Made by a program: the position numbers and the translations under genes
In this document: positions 55,267-63,995 of the stretch, in pieces
Numbering within the stretch: position 1 is the stretch's first letter
Layout of the letters: every line of letters begins with the position of its first letter
Assembly: GCA_018657955.1 (NCBI GenBank)
Contig: JABHWD010000015.1
Location: forward strand, 1 to 64,000
Direction of reading: 5' to 3'
Source of the DNA: Flavobacteriaceae bacterium
GTDB lineage: Bacteria > Bacteroidota > Bacteroidia > Flavobacteriales > Flavobacteriaceae
Length of the DNA stretch: 64,000 nucleotides
The notes under the pieces: model-generated
Database searches by the model: none
What the model was told of the DNA's origin: nothing
What the model saw: the letters and a program-made list of their open reading frames with translations, nothing else

Positions 55267-55485
55267 CTTATATTTTTTGATAACAGATTTTAAAACAATA
55301 CATATTAACTTCCATTGAGAATTAACTTACTCGAAAAGTAATATTGTTTATTTTGAAACCTGAAAAGCTATGCTGCTATTAGGTTGTAGAAACGAAGATA
55401 ATAAAAGTAGGAGGATTTTTTACGTGAGAAAACTAAGGGAGACCGTATCAAGAATATGAGCTGCCAAAAACATGTTTATTTATTA
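55267..55485. other. Intergenic region upstream of the flavoenzyme gene
   Basis: 219 bp without a convincing gene. On the plus strand it contains a perfect AGGAGG (55409-55414), 9 nt before a GTG that opens only 11 codons (55424-55459), and an overlapping 29-codon frame from ATG 55370 beginning MLLLGCRNEDNK. Perfect Shine-Dalgarno strings are unusual for this phylum, so this may be a relic of imported DNA. No repeat of the tRNA-Leu 3' end was found here. Confidence 0.4.
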
Positions 55486-57234
55486 TTAAAATCTATTTTT
55501 TCTTCTTTTCTTTCTTGAATTACCACTTGATTTGAAATCCCTATCAGATTTTCCTCTTCTTTTATTTTTTGAAGAATGTGATCTATTTCTATTTTGTTTA
55601 GAGGGTCGTGCTTCAATTTTATCATCAGTTTCTTTTATAGATAAATCATTTCCTCTAAAATTAATTTTTTTAATTCCTTTACTTAAATCAGTACTTAGAC
55701 TTTTATCCATCTCAAATATTGTATGATCCCCTCTAATGTCTATTTTTCCAATTTCAATTTGATTAGATTTCATTACTCTATTTATTAATGAAATTAATTC
55801 TATAGGAGAGATACCTTTCTTCCTCCCAATGCTAATTGAATAATTAACAAAGGAATTCCTATTTGACTTCCCATTTTTAAATTTTGAATCTGATCTACTT
55901 TTTACTTCTTTATTATTTATATTATTTGAATTCTTATAATATTCTAAAAACCTATTAAATTCTGCTGAAACAAAATGTTTTATCAAATCCTCTCTACTAA
56001 GCCATTCAAGTTTTTTATATATATCATCTAAATATGGTTCAATTTGTTTATTATCAACCTTAACCTTTTCAATTTTTTCAATTAATTTAAAAAGTTGTTT
56101 AGAGCAAATATCTTTTCCTGTAGGAACTTCTTTTTTTAAAAATTTAATTTGACTCTTATTCTCAATTGATTTAATTTTTCTACTTTCTCTGCTATTGCTA
56201 ATGGCAATAGAGATTCCACTTTTACCAGCTCTTCCAGTTCGTCCGCTTCTATGAGTATATATTTCAGGGTCATCTGGAAGAGAATAATTAATTATATGAG
56301 TTAAATCCTCGACATCTAAACCTCTTGCTGCAACATCTGTGGCAATAAGCATTTGTAATGATTTATCTCTAAACCTAGACATTACTTCATCTCTTTGGCC
56401 TTGGGAAAGATCTCCATGAATAGCATCTGCATTGTAACCATCATTAATAAATTTATTTGTTATTTCTTTTGTTTGGCGTCTTGTTCTACAGAATACTATT
56501 CCGTAAATATTTGGATTATAATCCGCTATTCTTTTTAAAGCTTCATATTTATGCCTAGAGCTAATATCATAAATATGGTGTTCAACATTTTTTGCTGCAG
56601 AATTTTTTTTTGCTACAGCAATCTCTTTTGCATCCTTCATATACTTTTTAGAAATTGATATTACTTCTTTTGACATAGTGGCTGAAAATAACATAGTTTG
56701 CCTGTTGTTAGAGGTTTTATCTAAGATAAAGTCTAGATCATCTTTAAACCCCATACTTAACATTTCATCAGCTTCATCTAAAACCACTCTATTAACTATA
56801 TCTAGTTTTAATATTTTACGTTTAATTAGATCTTTAGTTCTACCGGGTGTTCCAACTATTATTTGAATACCTTTTTTAATTGATTTTATCTGATTTTCAA
56901 TTTTTGTCCCACCATATACAGGCAATACTTTAACATAATCAAGGTATTTAGAAAATGCTATTAGATCTTTAGCAATTTGAATGCATAATTCTCTTGTTGG
57001 ACATAATACAATTGCTTGTACGTGTTTTATTTTTGGATCTATCTGTTGAATGATAGGTAGTCCAAAAGCAGCTGTTTTCCCTGTACCAGTTTGAGCTAGT
57101 GATATTAAATCTTGACGGCTTGTTAAGAGACAAGGTATAGATTCTTTTTGAATAGGAGTTGGCGTTTCAAATCCCATTTCTTGAATAGATTTAAGTAATT
57201 CTTTATTGACCCCTATATCTTTAAAATTTGCCAT
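55486..57234 (-). CDS. DEAD-box RNA helicase with DbpA-type RNA-binding domain
   Basis: 582 residues. Q motif PTPIQKESIP, Walker A AQTGTGKTAAF (residues 47-57), DEAD (153-156), FSATM, ARGLD and HRSGRTGRAGKSG motifs all intact. A DbpA/CsdA-type RNA-binding domain follows at about 460-540 (SIGRKKGISPIELISLINRVM), then a basic, low-complexity tail rich in K, R, S and N. Likely works in ribosome assembly or cold adaptation of RNA structure. A possible -7 element (GACCTTTG, minus strand, 57252-57259) lies 17 nt upstream. Confidence 0.93.
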   Translation of the reverse strand: MANFKDIGVNKELLKSIQEMGFETPTPIQKESIPCLLTSRQDLISLAQTGTGKTAAFGLPIIQQIDPKIKHVQAIVLCPTRELCIQIAKDLIAFSKYLDYVKVLPVYGGTKIENQIKSIKKGIQIIVGTPGRTKDLIKRKILKLDIVNRVVLDEADEMLSMGFKDDLDFILDKTSNNRQTMLFSATMSKEVISISKKYMKDAKEIAVAKKNSAAKNVEHHIYDISSRHKYEALKRIADYNPNIYGIVFCRTRRQTKEITNKFINDGYNADAIHGDLSQGQRDEVMSRFRDKSLQMLIATDVAARGLDVEDLTHIINYSLPDDPEIYTHRSGRTGRAGKSGISIAISNSRESRKIKSIENKSQIKFLKKEVPTGKDICSKQLFKLIEKIEKVKVDNKQIEPYLDDIYKKLEWLSREDLIKHFVSAEFNRFLEYYKNSNNINNKEVKSRSDSKFKNGKSNRNSFVNYSISIGRKKGISPIELISLINRVMKSNQIEIGKIDIRGDHTIFEMDKSLSTDLSKGIKKINFRGNDLSIKETDDKIEARPSKQNRNRSHSSKNKRRGKSDRDFKSSGNSRKKRRKNRF

Positions 57235-57290
57235 GTTTTCGTTAAAGGGTGCAAAGGTCGACTATTTAGTTGGTTATTATCTTATATATA

Positions 57291-58634
57291 TTATTTTTTA
57301 ATAAGTTTTTGAGTATATGAATTATTGATTTGCATAAAATATATACCAGCATTTAATTTGGATATATTTAATTCTTGTGAAGAATAATTATTATGTTCAA
57401 TAACTGTTCGGCCATTAATATCATATATGATCAAATCAAATGGTTCACTGTAATTATTAAATAAAATTACTCCCTCCGTTGGGTTTGGATAAAAATTTAG
57501 TTTGTTTTGATCAACTGAATTTAAACCTAGCGCAGCATCAGTTATCTTATAAATACCACCATTTATAGAAGCTACATATAGCTCTCCATTTATATCCTCT
57601 CCAAAAGTCACCCACTCTCCGGTTGCATTTGGACTATCTAAATACATATCCCATGAATCTGAGCTAGAATTATATGAAAGCATACCAATTTCTTGGCTAC
57701 AATAATCAGCAAAGAAATATGCTCCATTCATTCCACTAATTTGACTTCCTCTGTAAATATATCCTCCAGTTATTGAACATTTATAGAACCCGCTATTACT
57801 ATGTGAATATTCGCTAACAGGGAAGGTTAATGTACTCGAATCTGGACAATTAGAGCTTGTGTTAAATGTGTGATTTCCCTCATAACATCTCCAACCGTAG
57901 TTTAATCCTCCAGTATCATCTGTAACCAAGTTGATTTCCTCCCATGTATATTGTCCTACATCAGCAATCCATAAATCTCCATTAGTATCAAAGGAGAACT
58001 TCCAAGGATTTCTTAGCCCACTTGCCCATATTTCATCTCCATAAGGATTATCATTAGGTATAGCATAAGGAGAACCACTATCAACATCTATTCTAAGCAT
58101 TTTCCCTAATAGAGAATTTAGGTTTTGAGAATAATTATTTGGATCACCTCCACTTCCTCCATCCCCCATCCCTATATATAAATATCCGTCGGGACCAAAA
58201 TTAATACAACCACCATTATGATTACTATATGGCTGATTAATGGTTAAAAGTATAGTTTCGCTTGTGTCTGCAATTTCAGAATTAGAACTTACGCTATATT
58301 TAGCAATAACTGTATTTCCACTATTGTTTATATAATTAACAAAGAAATATGGTGTTGAAGGATAATTTGGATGAAATGCAAGCCCTAATAATCCTCTCTC
58401 ACCTCCATAATAAACTTTGTCTTTTATATCTAAAAAAGGAGTTGAGTTAACGGTTCCATTTGAATTTAATATTTTTATTTCTCCAGGTTGCTCAACAATA
58501 AAAAGCCTATCATCCCCTGCATGTTTAATTTCAACGGGACTATCAAATGATGTCCCAAAACTCTCTAGAGTAACATTTTGAGCATAGATATTATTAAATA
58601 ATAATAGTATGCAAAGAATTAATATTTTTTTCAT
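57291..58634 (-). CDS. Secreted PQQ-type sugar dehydrogenase with T9SS type A sorting domain
   Basis: 447 residues: signal peptide (MKKILILCILLLFNNIYAQ), a six-bladed beta-propeller of the glucose/sorbosone dehydrogenase family (residues about 22-365, with ERGLLGLAFHPNYP, YSNHNGGCINFGPDGYLYIGMGDGGSGGDP, IWASGLRNPWKFSFD), and a C-terminal type A sorting domain (about 378-447, LNFYPNPTEGVI ... LNAGIYFMQI). It should be exported by the T9SS whose channel is sprA. Starts 8 nt after the kdtA stop, so transcribed with it. Confidence 0.93.
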   Translation of the reverse strand: MKKILILCILLLFNNIYAQNVTLESFGTSFDSPVEIKHAGDDRLFIVEQPGEIKILNSNGTVNSTPFLDIKDKVYYGGERGLLGLAFHPNYPSTPYFFVNYINNSGNTVIAKYSVSSNSEIADTSETILLTINQPYSNHNGGCINFGPDGYLYIGMGDGGSGGDPNNYSQNLNSLLGKMLRIDVDSGSPYAIPNDNPYGDEIWASGLRNPWKFSFDTNGDLWIADVGQYTWEEINLVTDDTGGLNYGWRCYEGNHTFNTSSNCPDSSTLTFPVSEYSHSNSGFYKCSITGGYIYRGSQISGMNGAYFFADYCSQEIGMLSYNSSSDSWDMYLDSPNATGEWVTFGEDINGELYVASINGGIYKITDAALGLNSVDQNKLNFYPNPTEGVILFNNYSEPFDLIIYDINGRTVIEHNNYSSQELNISKLNAGIYFMQINNSYTQKLIKK

Positions 58635-58642
58635 TTTTCCAT

Positions 58643-59866
58643 TTATAAATAGTTCATAATTTTATTGGTTGCTCCTTTATTATCCAAAACAAAATTAGAA
58701 TTTATTAGCCCAATTTTATTAGCTGCTAATTTATTTTTAGATAAGTAATCTACACGATCTTTAAATTCTTGATCATTTTTAATACTAAACATTCCTCCAA
58801 GTTCAATCATTTGTTTTGCTTCAGAGAATTTAGAGTAGTTTTTGCCAATTATAATTGGAACTCCATAAATGGCCGGTTCTAATGTATTGTGCAAGCCAGA
58901 AGGTCCCATTCCACCACCAATATATACCATATCTGCATATTTATATAATCTTGCCAGGATTCCAACATTATCAATTATTAAAACATCACTTTTATTATTT
59001 TTTTCAGAAAATTCCGAATATAATATTGAAGTTTGGGATATTGATTCCCTTAATTTGCTGATTTTTTGTTTATTTATTTCATGAGGCACAAGAATAAATT
59101 TAAAATCTTGTTCACATGTATTAATATAATTAACTAATATTCTTTCATCTTCCTCCCAAATGCTACCTGCAACCATGCATAATTTATTTCCTTTAAAACC
59201 TTCTATGATCTCTATAGAATCATCTTGACTCATTGTATCGTATACTCTATCAAATCGAGTGTCTCCACATAGATATGTATTATTGTGTCCTAGGTTTTGA
59301 ATTATTTTCTTTGATTTCTCATCTTGAACTAAAATATAATCAAATTTTAAAATACTATTGGCTAGGAAGTTAAAAGGCCATAAAAATTTAAGCTGCCCTT
59401 CTCTAAATAATCCACATATCAATGCAGACTTAATATTATATTTTTTAATATATTTTATATAGTTTGGCCAGATTTCATTTTTTACAAAAACTACTAGTTT
59501 TGGTTTTATTGCAGTTATGAATTTTTTAGCATTTCTATTTGAATCAATGGGAAGATAAATGACTAAATCCGCAATACTAGATGCTTTTTTTACTTCATAT
59601 CCAGAAGGGGATAAGAAGGTTAATATAATTTTATGATCATTATATTTTTCTTTAAGACATTTAAAAACTGGCAGCCCTTGCTCATATTCACCTAAGGATG
59701 AGCAATGTACCCAAATGACCTTATCATTTTCATTAATTAAAGATTGAATCGTATTAAAAGACTCCTTTCTTCCAATTAATCCAAGTCTAATCTTTCTGTT
59801 AAATCTAGATAAGATTCTAATAAAAATTTCTGTTATGTTAACTAATAAATTATAAATAATCTTAAT
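58643..59866 (-). CDS. kdtA: Kdo transferase (KdtA/WaaA) with no ATG, GTG or TTG start
   Basis: Transfers Kdo from CMP-Kdo to lipid A. The frame is open from the stop at 59888-59890 to 58643 and encodes a full-length enzyme of about 407 residues: IYNLLVNITEIFIRILSRFN, VHCSSLGEYEQGLPVF (catalytic Glu about 60), TFLSPSGYE, VVFVKNEIWPNY, LICGLFREGQ, then GDTRFDRV and GGGMGPSGLHNTLEPAIYGVPIIIG. The first standard start codon in frame (TTG 59422) is in mid-protein. An ATT at 59866 gives MKIIYNLL, as expected for flavobacterial KdtA; an indel near the 5' end is the alternative. A near-consensus -7 (TACTTTAG, 59878-59885) lies 11 nt upstream. Confidence 0.85.
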   Translation of the reverse strand: MKIIYNLLVNITEIFIRILSRFNRKIRLGLIGRKESFNTIQSLINENDKVIWVHCSSLGEYEQGLPVFKCLKEKYNDHKIILTFLSPSGYEVKKASSIADLVIYLPIDSNRNAKKFITAIKPKLVVFVKNEIWPNYIKYIKKYNIKSALICGLFREGQLKFLWPFNFLANSILKFDYILVQDEKSKKIIQNLGHNNTYLCGDTRFDRVYDTMSQDDSIEIIEGFKGNKLCMVAGSIWEEDERILVNYINTCEQDFKFILVPHEINKQKISKLRESISQTSILYSEFSEKNNKSDVLIIDNVGILARLYKYADMVYIGGGMGPSGLHNTLEPAIYGVPIIIGKNYSKFSEAKQMIELGGMFSIKNDQEFKDRVDYLSKNKLAANKIGLINSNFVLDNKGATNKIMNYL

Positions 59867-59891
59867 TATATTTTTAGCTAAAGTACATTAC

Positions 59892-59920
59892 TTAATATAA
59901 ATATTTAATTTTTATATTAA
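59892..59920. repeat. 10-bp perfect inverted repeat between kdtA and the amidohydrolase
   Basis: TTAATATAAA (59892-59901) and TTTATATTAA (59911-59920), 9 nt apart, in the 114-bp divergent gap. The centres are 19 bp apart, close to two helical turns, as for a dimeric regulator site, but the sequence is pure A/T and may be chance. Confidence 0.4.
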
Positions 59921-59980
59921 AATAATCATCTAAAATAAATTCCTATATTAGTTAATTCATACTAATTAAAAAAAATAAAA

Positions 59981-61258
59981 ATGACAAGGATTGCAACCAT
60001 ATGTTTAGCTTTATTTACCACAGTGTTATTTTCTCAAAATACATATATTCAATGCGGAAAGTTAATTGATACCAAAAAAGGAAAAGTCTATAGTAATAAA
60101 ACAATTATAGTGTCTAAGGATAGAATTGTTGAGATTAAAAATGGTCACGTAACTTCAACTGATTCAGCTGATACTACAATTGATTTAACAAATGCTACAG
60201 TAATGCCTGGATTTATAGATTTGCATGTGCATATTGAAAGTGAATATAACCCTCAAAAATATTTAAATGAGTTTACAGCAAATGAGGCTGATCTTGCTTT
60301 TAATTCACTTGAATATGCAAGGATTACATTAATGTCAGGATTTACAACAGTAAGAGATTTAGGAGGGTCAGGCGTAAATATATCATTAAGAAATGCAATT
60401 GAAAAAGGAAAAGTTATTGGACCAAGAATTTTTACTGCAGGGAAAGGAATAGGAACAACTGGAGGCCATGCAGATCCAACAAATGGCTGGAAGAAATCAA
60501 TGCAAGGTGACCCAGGACCTTTAGACGGAGTAATTAATAGTGTTTCCGATGCAAGAAAAGCTGTAAGACAAAGATATAAGGATGGAGCGGATAATATTAA
60601 AATTACTGCCACAGGAGGAGTTATGAGCATAGCAAAAAATGGACAAAACCCTCAATTTACTTTAGAAGAGATTAAATCAATATGTGATACAGCTAAAGAT
60701 TATGGTATGATTATAGCAGCTCATGCTCATGGGGATGAAGGGATTAGAAGAGCAATAATAGGAGGAGTCACAACTATTGAACACGGGACATTGATGAGTG
60801 AAAATAGCATGGAGTTGATGAAGCAATATGGGACTTACTATGTACCAACAATAACTGCAGGAAAGGAAGTTGCAGAAAAAGCAAAAATACCAGGATATTA
60901 TGATGAGCTTGTAGTCCCAAAAGCATTAGCTATTGGCCCTCAAATTCAGTCTACATTTAAGAAAGCATATGCAAAGGGAGTAAAAATTGCTTTTGGAACG
61001 GATGCAGGTGTTTTCCCACATGGTAAAAATGCTAAGGAATTTGCATATATGAATGAAGTTGGCATGCCTGTTATGGAATGTTTGCAGTCAGCTACCATCA
61101 CTAACGCAAATATTTTGGGATATGCTGATAAATTAGGTCAAATTAGTCCAGGATTTATTGCTGATATTGTTGCAACAAATGATGATCCAACAGAAAATAT
61201 TTCTACATTAGAAAATGTAATATTTGTAATGAAAAATGGAATTGTCTATAAAGACTAA
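59981..61258 (+). CDS. Secreted amidohydrolase (imidazolonepropionase-related)
   Basis: 425 residues: signal peptide (MTRIATICLALFTTVLFSQ), then a metal-dependent amidohydrolase. Metal ligands are visible: His82 and His84 (DLHVH), Lys207 (NIKITATGG, possible carboxylated lysine), His248/His250 (AAHAHGDEG), His268 (IEHGT) and Asp341 (FGTDAGVFPHG). Related enzymes include prolidases and acyl-peptide hydrolases of unknown natural substrate. It is divergent from kdtA and ends one base from the convergent lspA. Confidence 0.9.
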   Translation: MTRIATICLALFTTVLFSQNTYIQCGKLIDTKKGKVYSNKTIIVSKDRIVEIKNGHVTSTDSADTTIDLTNATVMPGFIDLHVHIESEYNPQKYLNEFTANEADLAFNSLEYARITLMSGFTTVRDLGGSGVNISLRNAIEKGKVIGPRIFTAGKGIGTTGGHADPTNGWKKSMQGDPGPLDGVINSVSDARKAVRQRYKDGADNIKITATGGVMSIAKNGQNPQFTLEEIKSICDTAKDYGMIIAAHAHGDEGIRRAIIGGVTTIEHGTLMSENSMELMKQYGTYYVPTITAGKEVAEKAKIPGYYDELVVPKALAIGPQIQSTFKKAYAKGVKIAFGTDAGVFPHGKNAKEFAYMNEVGMPVMECLQSATITNANILGYADKLGQISPGFIADIVATNDDPTENISTLENVIFVMKNGIVYKD

Positions 61259-61259
61259 T

Positions 61260-61742
61260 CTATTTATTCTTAAAGCTCATTAGTAAGATCATTATCATTC
61301 CTGTAGTAACAGACAAATCAGCTATATTAAAAATACCTGTTTTAAAAATTCCGCCTAGGTCAATAAAAAGAAAATCAGTTACTGATCCATATATGATTCT
61401 GTCATAAATATTAGCAATTCCCCCTCCAATAATAAAGCAAAAACCAATTAGTGAAATTTTGTCAATTTCTTTATCTCTGTAAACATAAATCATTATACAT
61501 ATTAATACGATTATTGGAAGAATAAGTAAAAAAATTGTTTTTATAAAAGGAGAAAAATCACTTCCCATTCCTAGAAATGCACCACTGTTTTCAACATTTG
61601 TTAAAATAAAATATTCACCTATTAATTTAATCTCTGAATATTGATCAATGTTCTCGCGAATTAAAGCCTTACTAAGTTGATCTAATACAATACTTACAGT
61701 AATAAGAATACTAATTGAAATATTTCTGTTTTTCCCCATCAT
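61260..61742 (-). CDS. lspA: Lipoprotein signal peptidase
   Basis: Cleaves prolipoproteins after lipidation. 160 residues with four membrane helices. Catalytic aspartates Asp123 (SVTDFL) and Asp142 (FNIADLSV), with NxxDR in GGGIANIYDRI. The second Met (MMGK) may be the start. Relevant substrates in this window include the DUF255 and DUF5916-linked lipoproteins. Two bases after fabD. Confidence 0.95.
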   Translation of the reverse strand: MMGKNRNISISILITVSIVLDQLSKALIRENIDQYSEIKLIGEYFILTNVENSGAFLGMGSDFSPFIKTIFLLILPIIVLICIMIYVYRDKEIDKISLIGFCFIIGGGIANIYDRIIYGSVTDFLFIDLGGIFKTGIFNIADLSVTTGMIMILLMSFKNK

Positions 61743-61744
61743 AA

Positions 61745-62626
61745 TTAACTTGATAACGAAGATGCCTCTACATCACTATTGATTTTACGTGCTAATCCTT
61801 GCAATACTTTTCCTGGCCCTAGTTCAATAAAATTAGTTGCGCCATCAACTATCATTTTTTGAATTGACTGTGTCCATTTTACAGGAGATGTTAATTGAGC
61901 TATTAAATTTTCTTTTATTTTTATTTGATCAGAAACCGCAAATGATGTTACATTTTGATAAATTGGACATATAGGGTTACTAAATGTAGTATTGCTAATG
62001 GCATTTTCTAATTCTTGTTTTGCTTCCTCCATTAGTGGAGAATGGAAGGCTCCTCCAACTGGCAATACAAGAGCTCTTCTTGCCCCTTGTTCTTTTAATT
62101 TTTCACAAGCTAAATCAATGGCATTAATTTCACCTGAGATTACTAATTGACCTGGACAATTATAGTTTGCAGCTACCACTACGCCTTCTATTTCTTTACA
62201 TACATTTTCTACAGTAGTATCCTCTAATGCAAGAATAGCAGCCATTGTTCCAGGATTATTATCACATGCTTTTTGCATAGCTTGAGCTCTGGCTGAGACT
62301 AATTTTAAACCATCTTCAAAATTAAGAGTATTATTTGCTACTAGTGCAGAAAATTCACCAAGGGAATGACCTGCAACCATATCAGGTTTAAAATTATTAC
62401 CTAATGTTTTAGCTAAAATTACTGAATGTAAAAAAATGGCAGGTTGAGTTACTTTGGTTTGTTTTAAATCTTCTGATGATCCATTAAACATTATTTCAGT
62501 GATATCAAATTCTAGAATATTATTAGCCTTTTTAAATAGATCTTTTGCTATGGAAAAATCATTATATAAATCTAAACCCATTCCAGAATATTGTGCCCCT
62601 TGACCAGGAAATATATATGCTCTCAT
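61745..62626 (-). CDS. fabD: Malonyl-CoA:ACP transacylase
   Basis: Loads malonate onto acyl carrier protein for fatty acid synthesis. 293 residues. FPGQGAQYSGMG start, nucleophile Ser88 (AGHSLGEF), Arg113 and His195 (GAFHSPLM). Part of the thyA-folA-fabD-lspA series on the minus strand. Confidence 0.96.
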   Translation of the reverse strand: MRAYIFPGQGAQYSGMGLDLYNDFSIAKDLFKKANNILEFDITEIMFNGSSEDLKQTKVTQPAIFLHSVILAKTLGNNFKPDMVAGHSLGEFSALVANNTLNFEDGLKLVSARAQAMQKACDNNPGTMAAILALEDTTVENVCKEIEGVVVAANYNCPGQLVISGEINAIDLACEKLKEQGARRALVLPVGGAFHSPLMEEAKQELENAISNTTFSNPICPIYQNVTSFAVSDQIKIKENLIAQLTSPVKWTQSIQKMIVDGATNFIELGPGKVLQGLARKINSDVEASSLSS

Positions 62627-62647
62627 AATAATTAAATATACTTTAAA

Positions 62648-63163
62648 TTATTTTCTTTCATATGTCTCATAAGTAAATGAATGATTATGATTACTGTCAA
62701 TATCATGAAAAGTTTTAGATATAAGCCTCCATTTATCTAGATTTAATTCTGGAAAAAAAGTATCTGCTTCAAAAGTATTGTGAACTCTAGTAAGCTCTAT
62801 TTTATCTACAAGATTAATGCCAAGTTTGTAAATTTGGCCACCCCCTATTATGTATGGGTTAGGATCATTTTTGCTAATTCCTATTGCATCTGAAATATTA
62901 TTTACAACAATTACTTCATCAGGAACTTTAAGGTTTTTTTTATTAGAAACTACTATATGCGTTCTATTTGGCAGTAATTTTGGAAATGTATCAAATGTTT
63001 TTCTGCCCATAATTATGTAGTGCCCTGATGTTAAATTTTTAAATCTCTGCAGATCGTCTGGAAGATCCCAAATAAGTTTATTATTTTTCCCAATTGCATT
63101 GTTTTCAGAAGCTGCAACTATTATGGTTAAACAATTTTTTTTAGAATTTTCTTTTGATTTCAT
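62648..63163 (-). CDS. folA: Dihydrofolate reductase
   Basis: Regenerates tetrahydrofolate used up by ThyA. 171 residues. IIVAASENNAIGKNNKLIWDLPDDLQRF with catalytic Asp37, MGRKTFDTF NADPH-binding motif, and IIGGGQIYKLGI. It follows thyA by 7 bp. The N-terminal MKSKENSKKN is a short basic extension. Confidence 0.95.
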   Translation of the reverse strand: MKSKENSKKNCLTIIVAASENNAIGKNNKLIWDLPDDLQRFKNLTSGHYIIMGRKTFDTFPKLLPNRTHIVVSNKKNLKVPDEVIVVNNISDAIGISKNDPNPYIIGGGQIYKLGINLVDKIELTRVHNTFEADTFFPELNLDKWRLISKTFHDIDSNHNHSFTYETYERK

Positions 63164-63170
63164 AATATTC

Positions 63171-63995
63171 TTAGACAGCTACATCTCCTTTTATATGAGG
63201 ATCTGGATCATAGTTAATTAACTTAAAATCTTCAAAACTGAAATTAAATATATCAGTAATTTCTGGATTTATTTCTATAGTTGGTAATTGTTTTGGAGAT
63301 CTACCCAATTGTAATTTTACTTGATCAAAATGGTTAGTATAAATATGAGCATCTCCAAATGTATGTATAAAGTCGCCAGGTTTGTATCCACATACTTGAG
63401 CAATCATTAGAGTAAATAGGGAATATGAAGCAATATTAAAAGGAACACCTAAAAAAATATCAGCACTTCTTTGATAGAGTTGACATGATAATTTTCCGTC
63501 ATTTACATAAAATTGAAAAAGGGCATGACATGGAGGTAGAGCTGCTTTTCCTTCTGAAACATTTTCGCTAAATGATTTTGATCCATCAGGAAGAACTGAT
63601 GGATTCCAAGCAGACACTAACATTCTTCTACTATTCGGATTTTTCTTTAAATTATCTATCAGTTCTCTTATCTGATCTATATTATCACCATTCCAATTTC
63701 GCCATTGAAATCCATAAACAGGACCTAAGTTTCCATTTTTATCAGCCCATTCATTCCATATTCTAACACCATTTTCATTTAAATATTTGATGTTAGTATC
63801 CCCTTTAAGAAACCAAAGCAGTTCATATATAATTGATTTTAAATGTAATTTTTTCGTAGTGAGCATTGGAAACCCTTTACTTAAATCAAACCTCATCTGG
63901 TAGCCAAAAACACTTTTTGTTCCAGTGCCAGTTCTATCTTCTTTAAAATTGCCTTTTTCTAAAACATGTTTTACAAGATCTAAATATTGTTTCAT
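63171..63995 (-). CDS. thyA: Thymidylate synthase
   Basis: Methylates dUMP to dTMP using methylene-tetrahydrofolate. 274 residues, complete: ATG at 63995, 5 bp inside the window edge. Catalytic Cys156 ([10 protein letters not shown]), [29 protein letters not shown] and [21 protein letters not shown] are intact. First of the thyA-folA-fabD-lspA genes; any promoter is outside the window. Confidence 0.97.
   Translation of the reverse strand: MKQYLDLVKHVLEKGNFKEDRTGTGTKSVFGYQMRFDLSKGFPMLTTKKLHLKSIIYELLWFLKGDTNIKYLNENGVRIWNEWADKNGNLGPVYGFQWRNWNGDNIDQIRELIDNLKKNPNSRRMLVSAWNPSVLPDGSKSFSENVSEGKAALPPCHALFQFYVNDGKLSCQLYQRSADIFLGVPFNIASYSLFTLMIAQVCGYKPGDFIHTFGDAHIYTNHFDQVKLQLGRSPKQLPTIEINPEITDIFNFSFEDFKLINYDPDPHIKGDVAV

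Noticed and set aside
53160-55485. Genomic island with tRNA-Leu attachment-site duplication
   Set aside because: No copy of the tRNA-Leu 3' end is seen on the far side of the flavoenzyme gene, and there is no integrase, so only gene transfer, not a defined island, is proposed.
58643-59422. kdtA as a truncated pseudogene starting at 59422
   Set aside because: The frame continues upstream without a stop and encodes the conserved N-terminal half; only the start codon is unusual.
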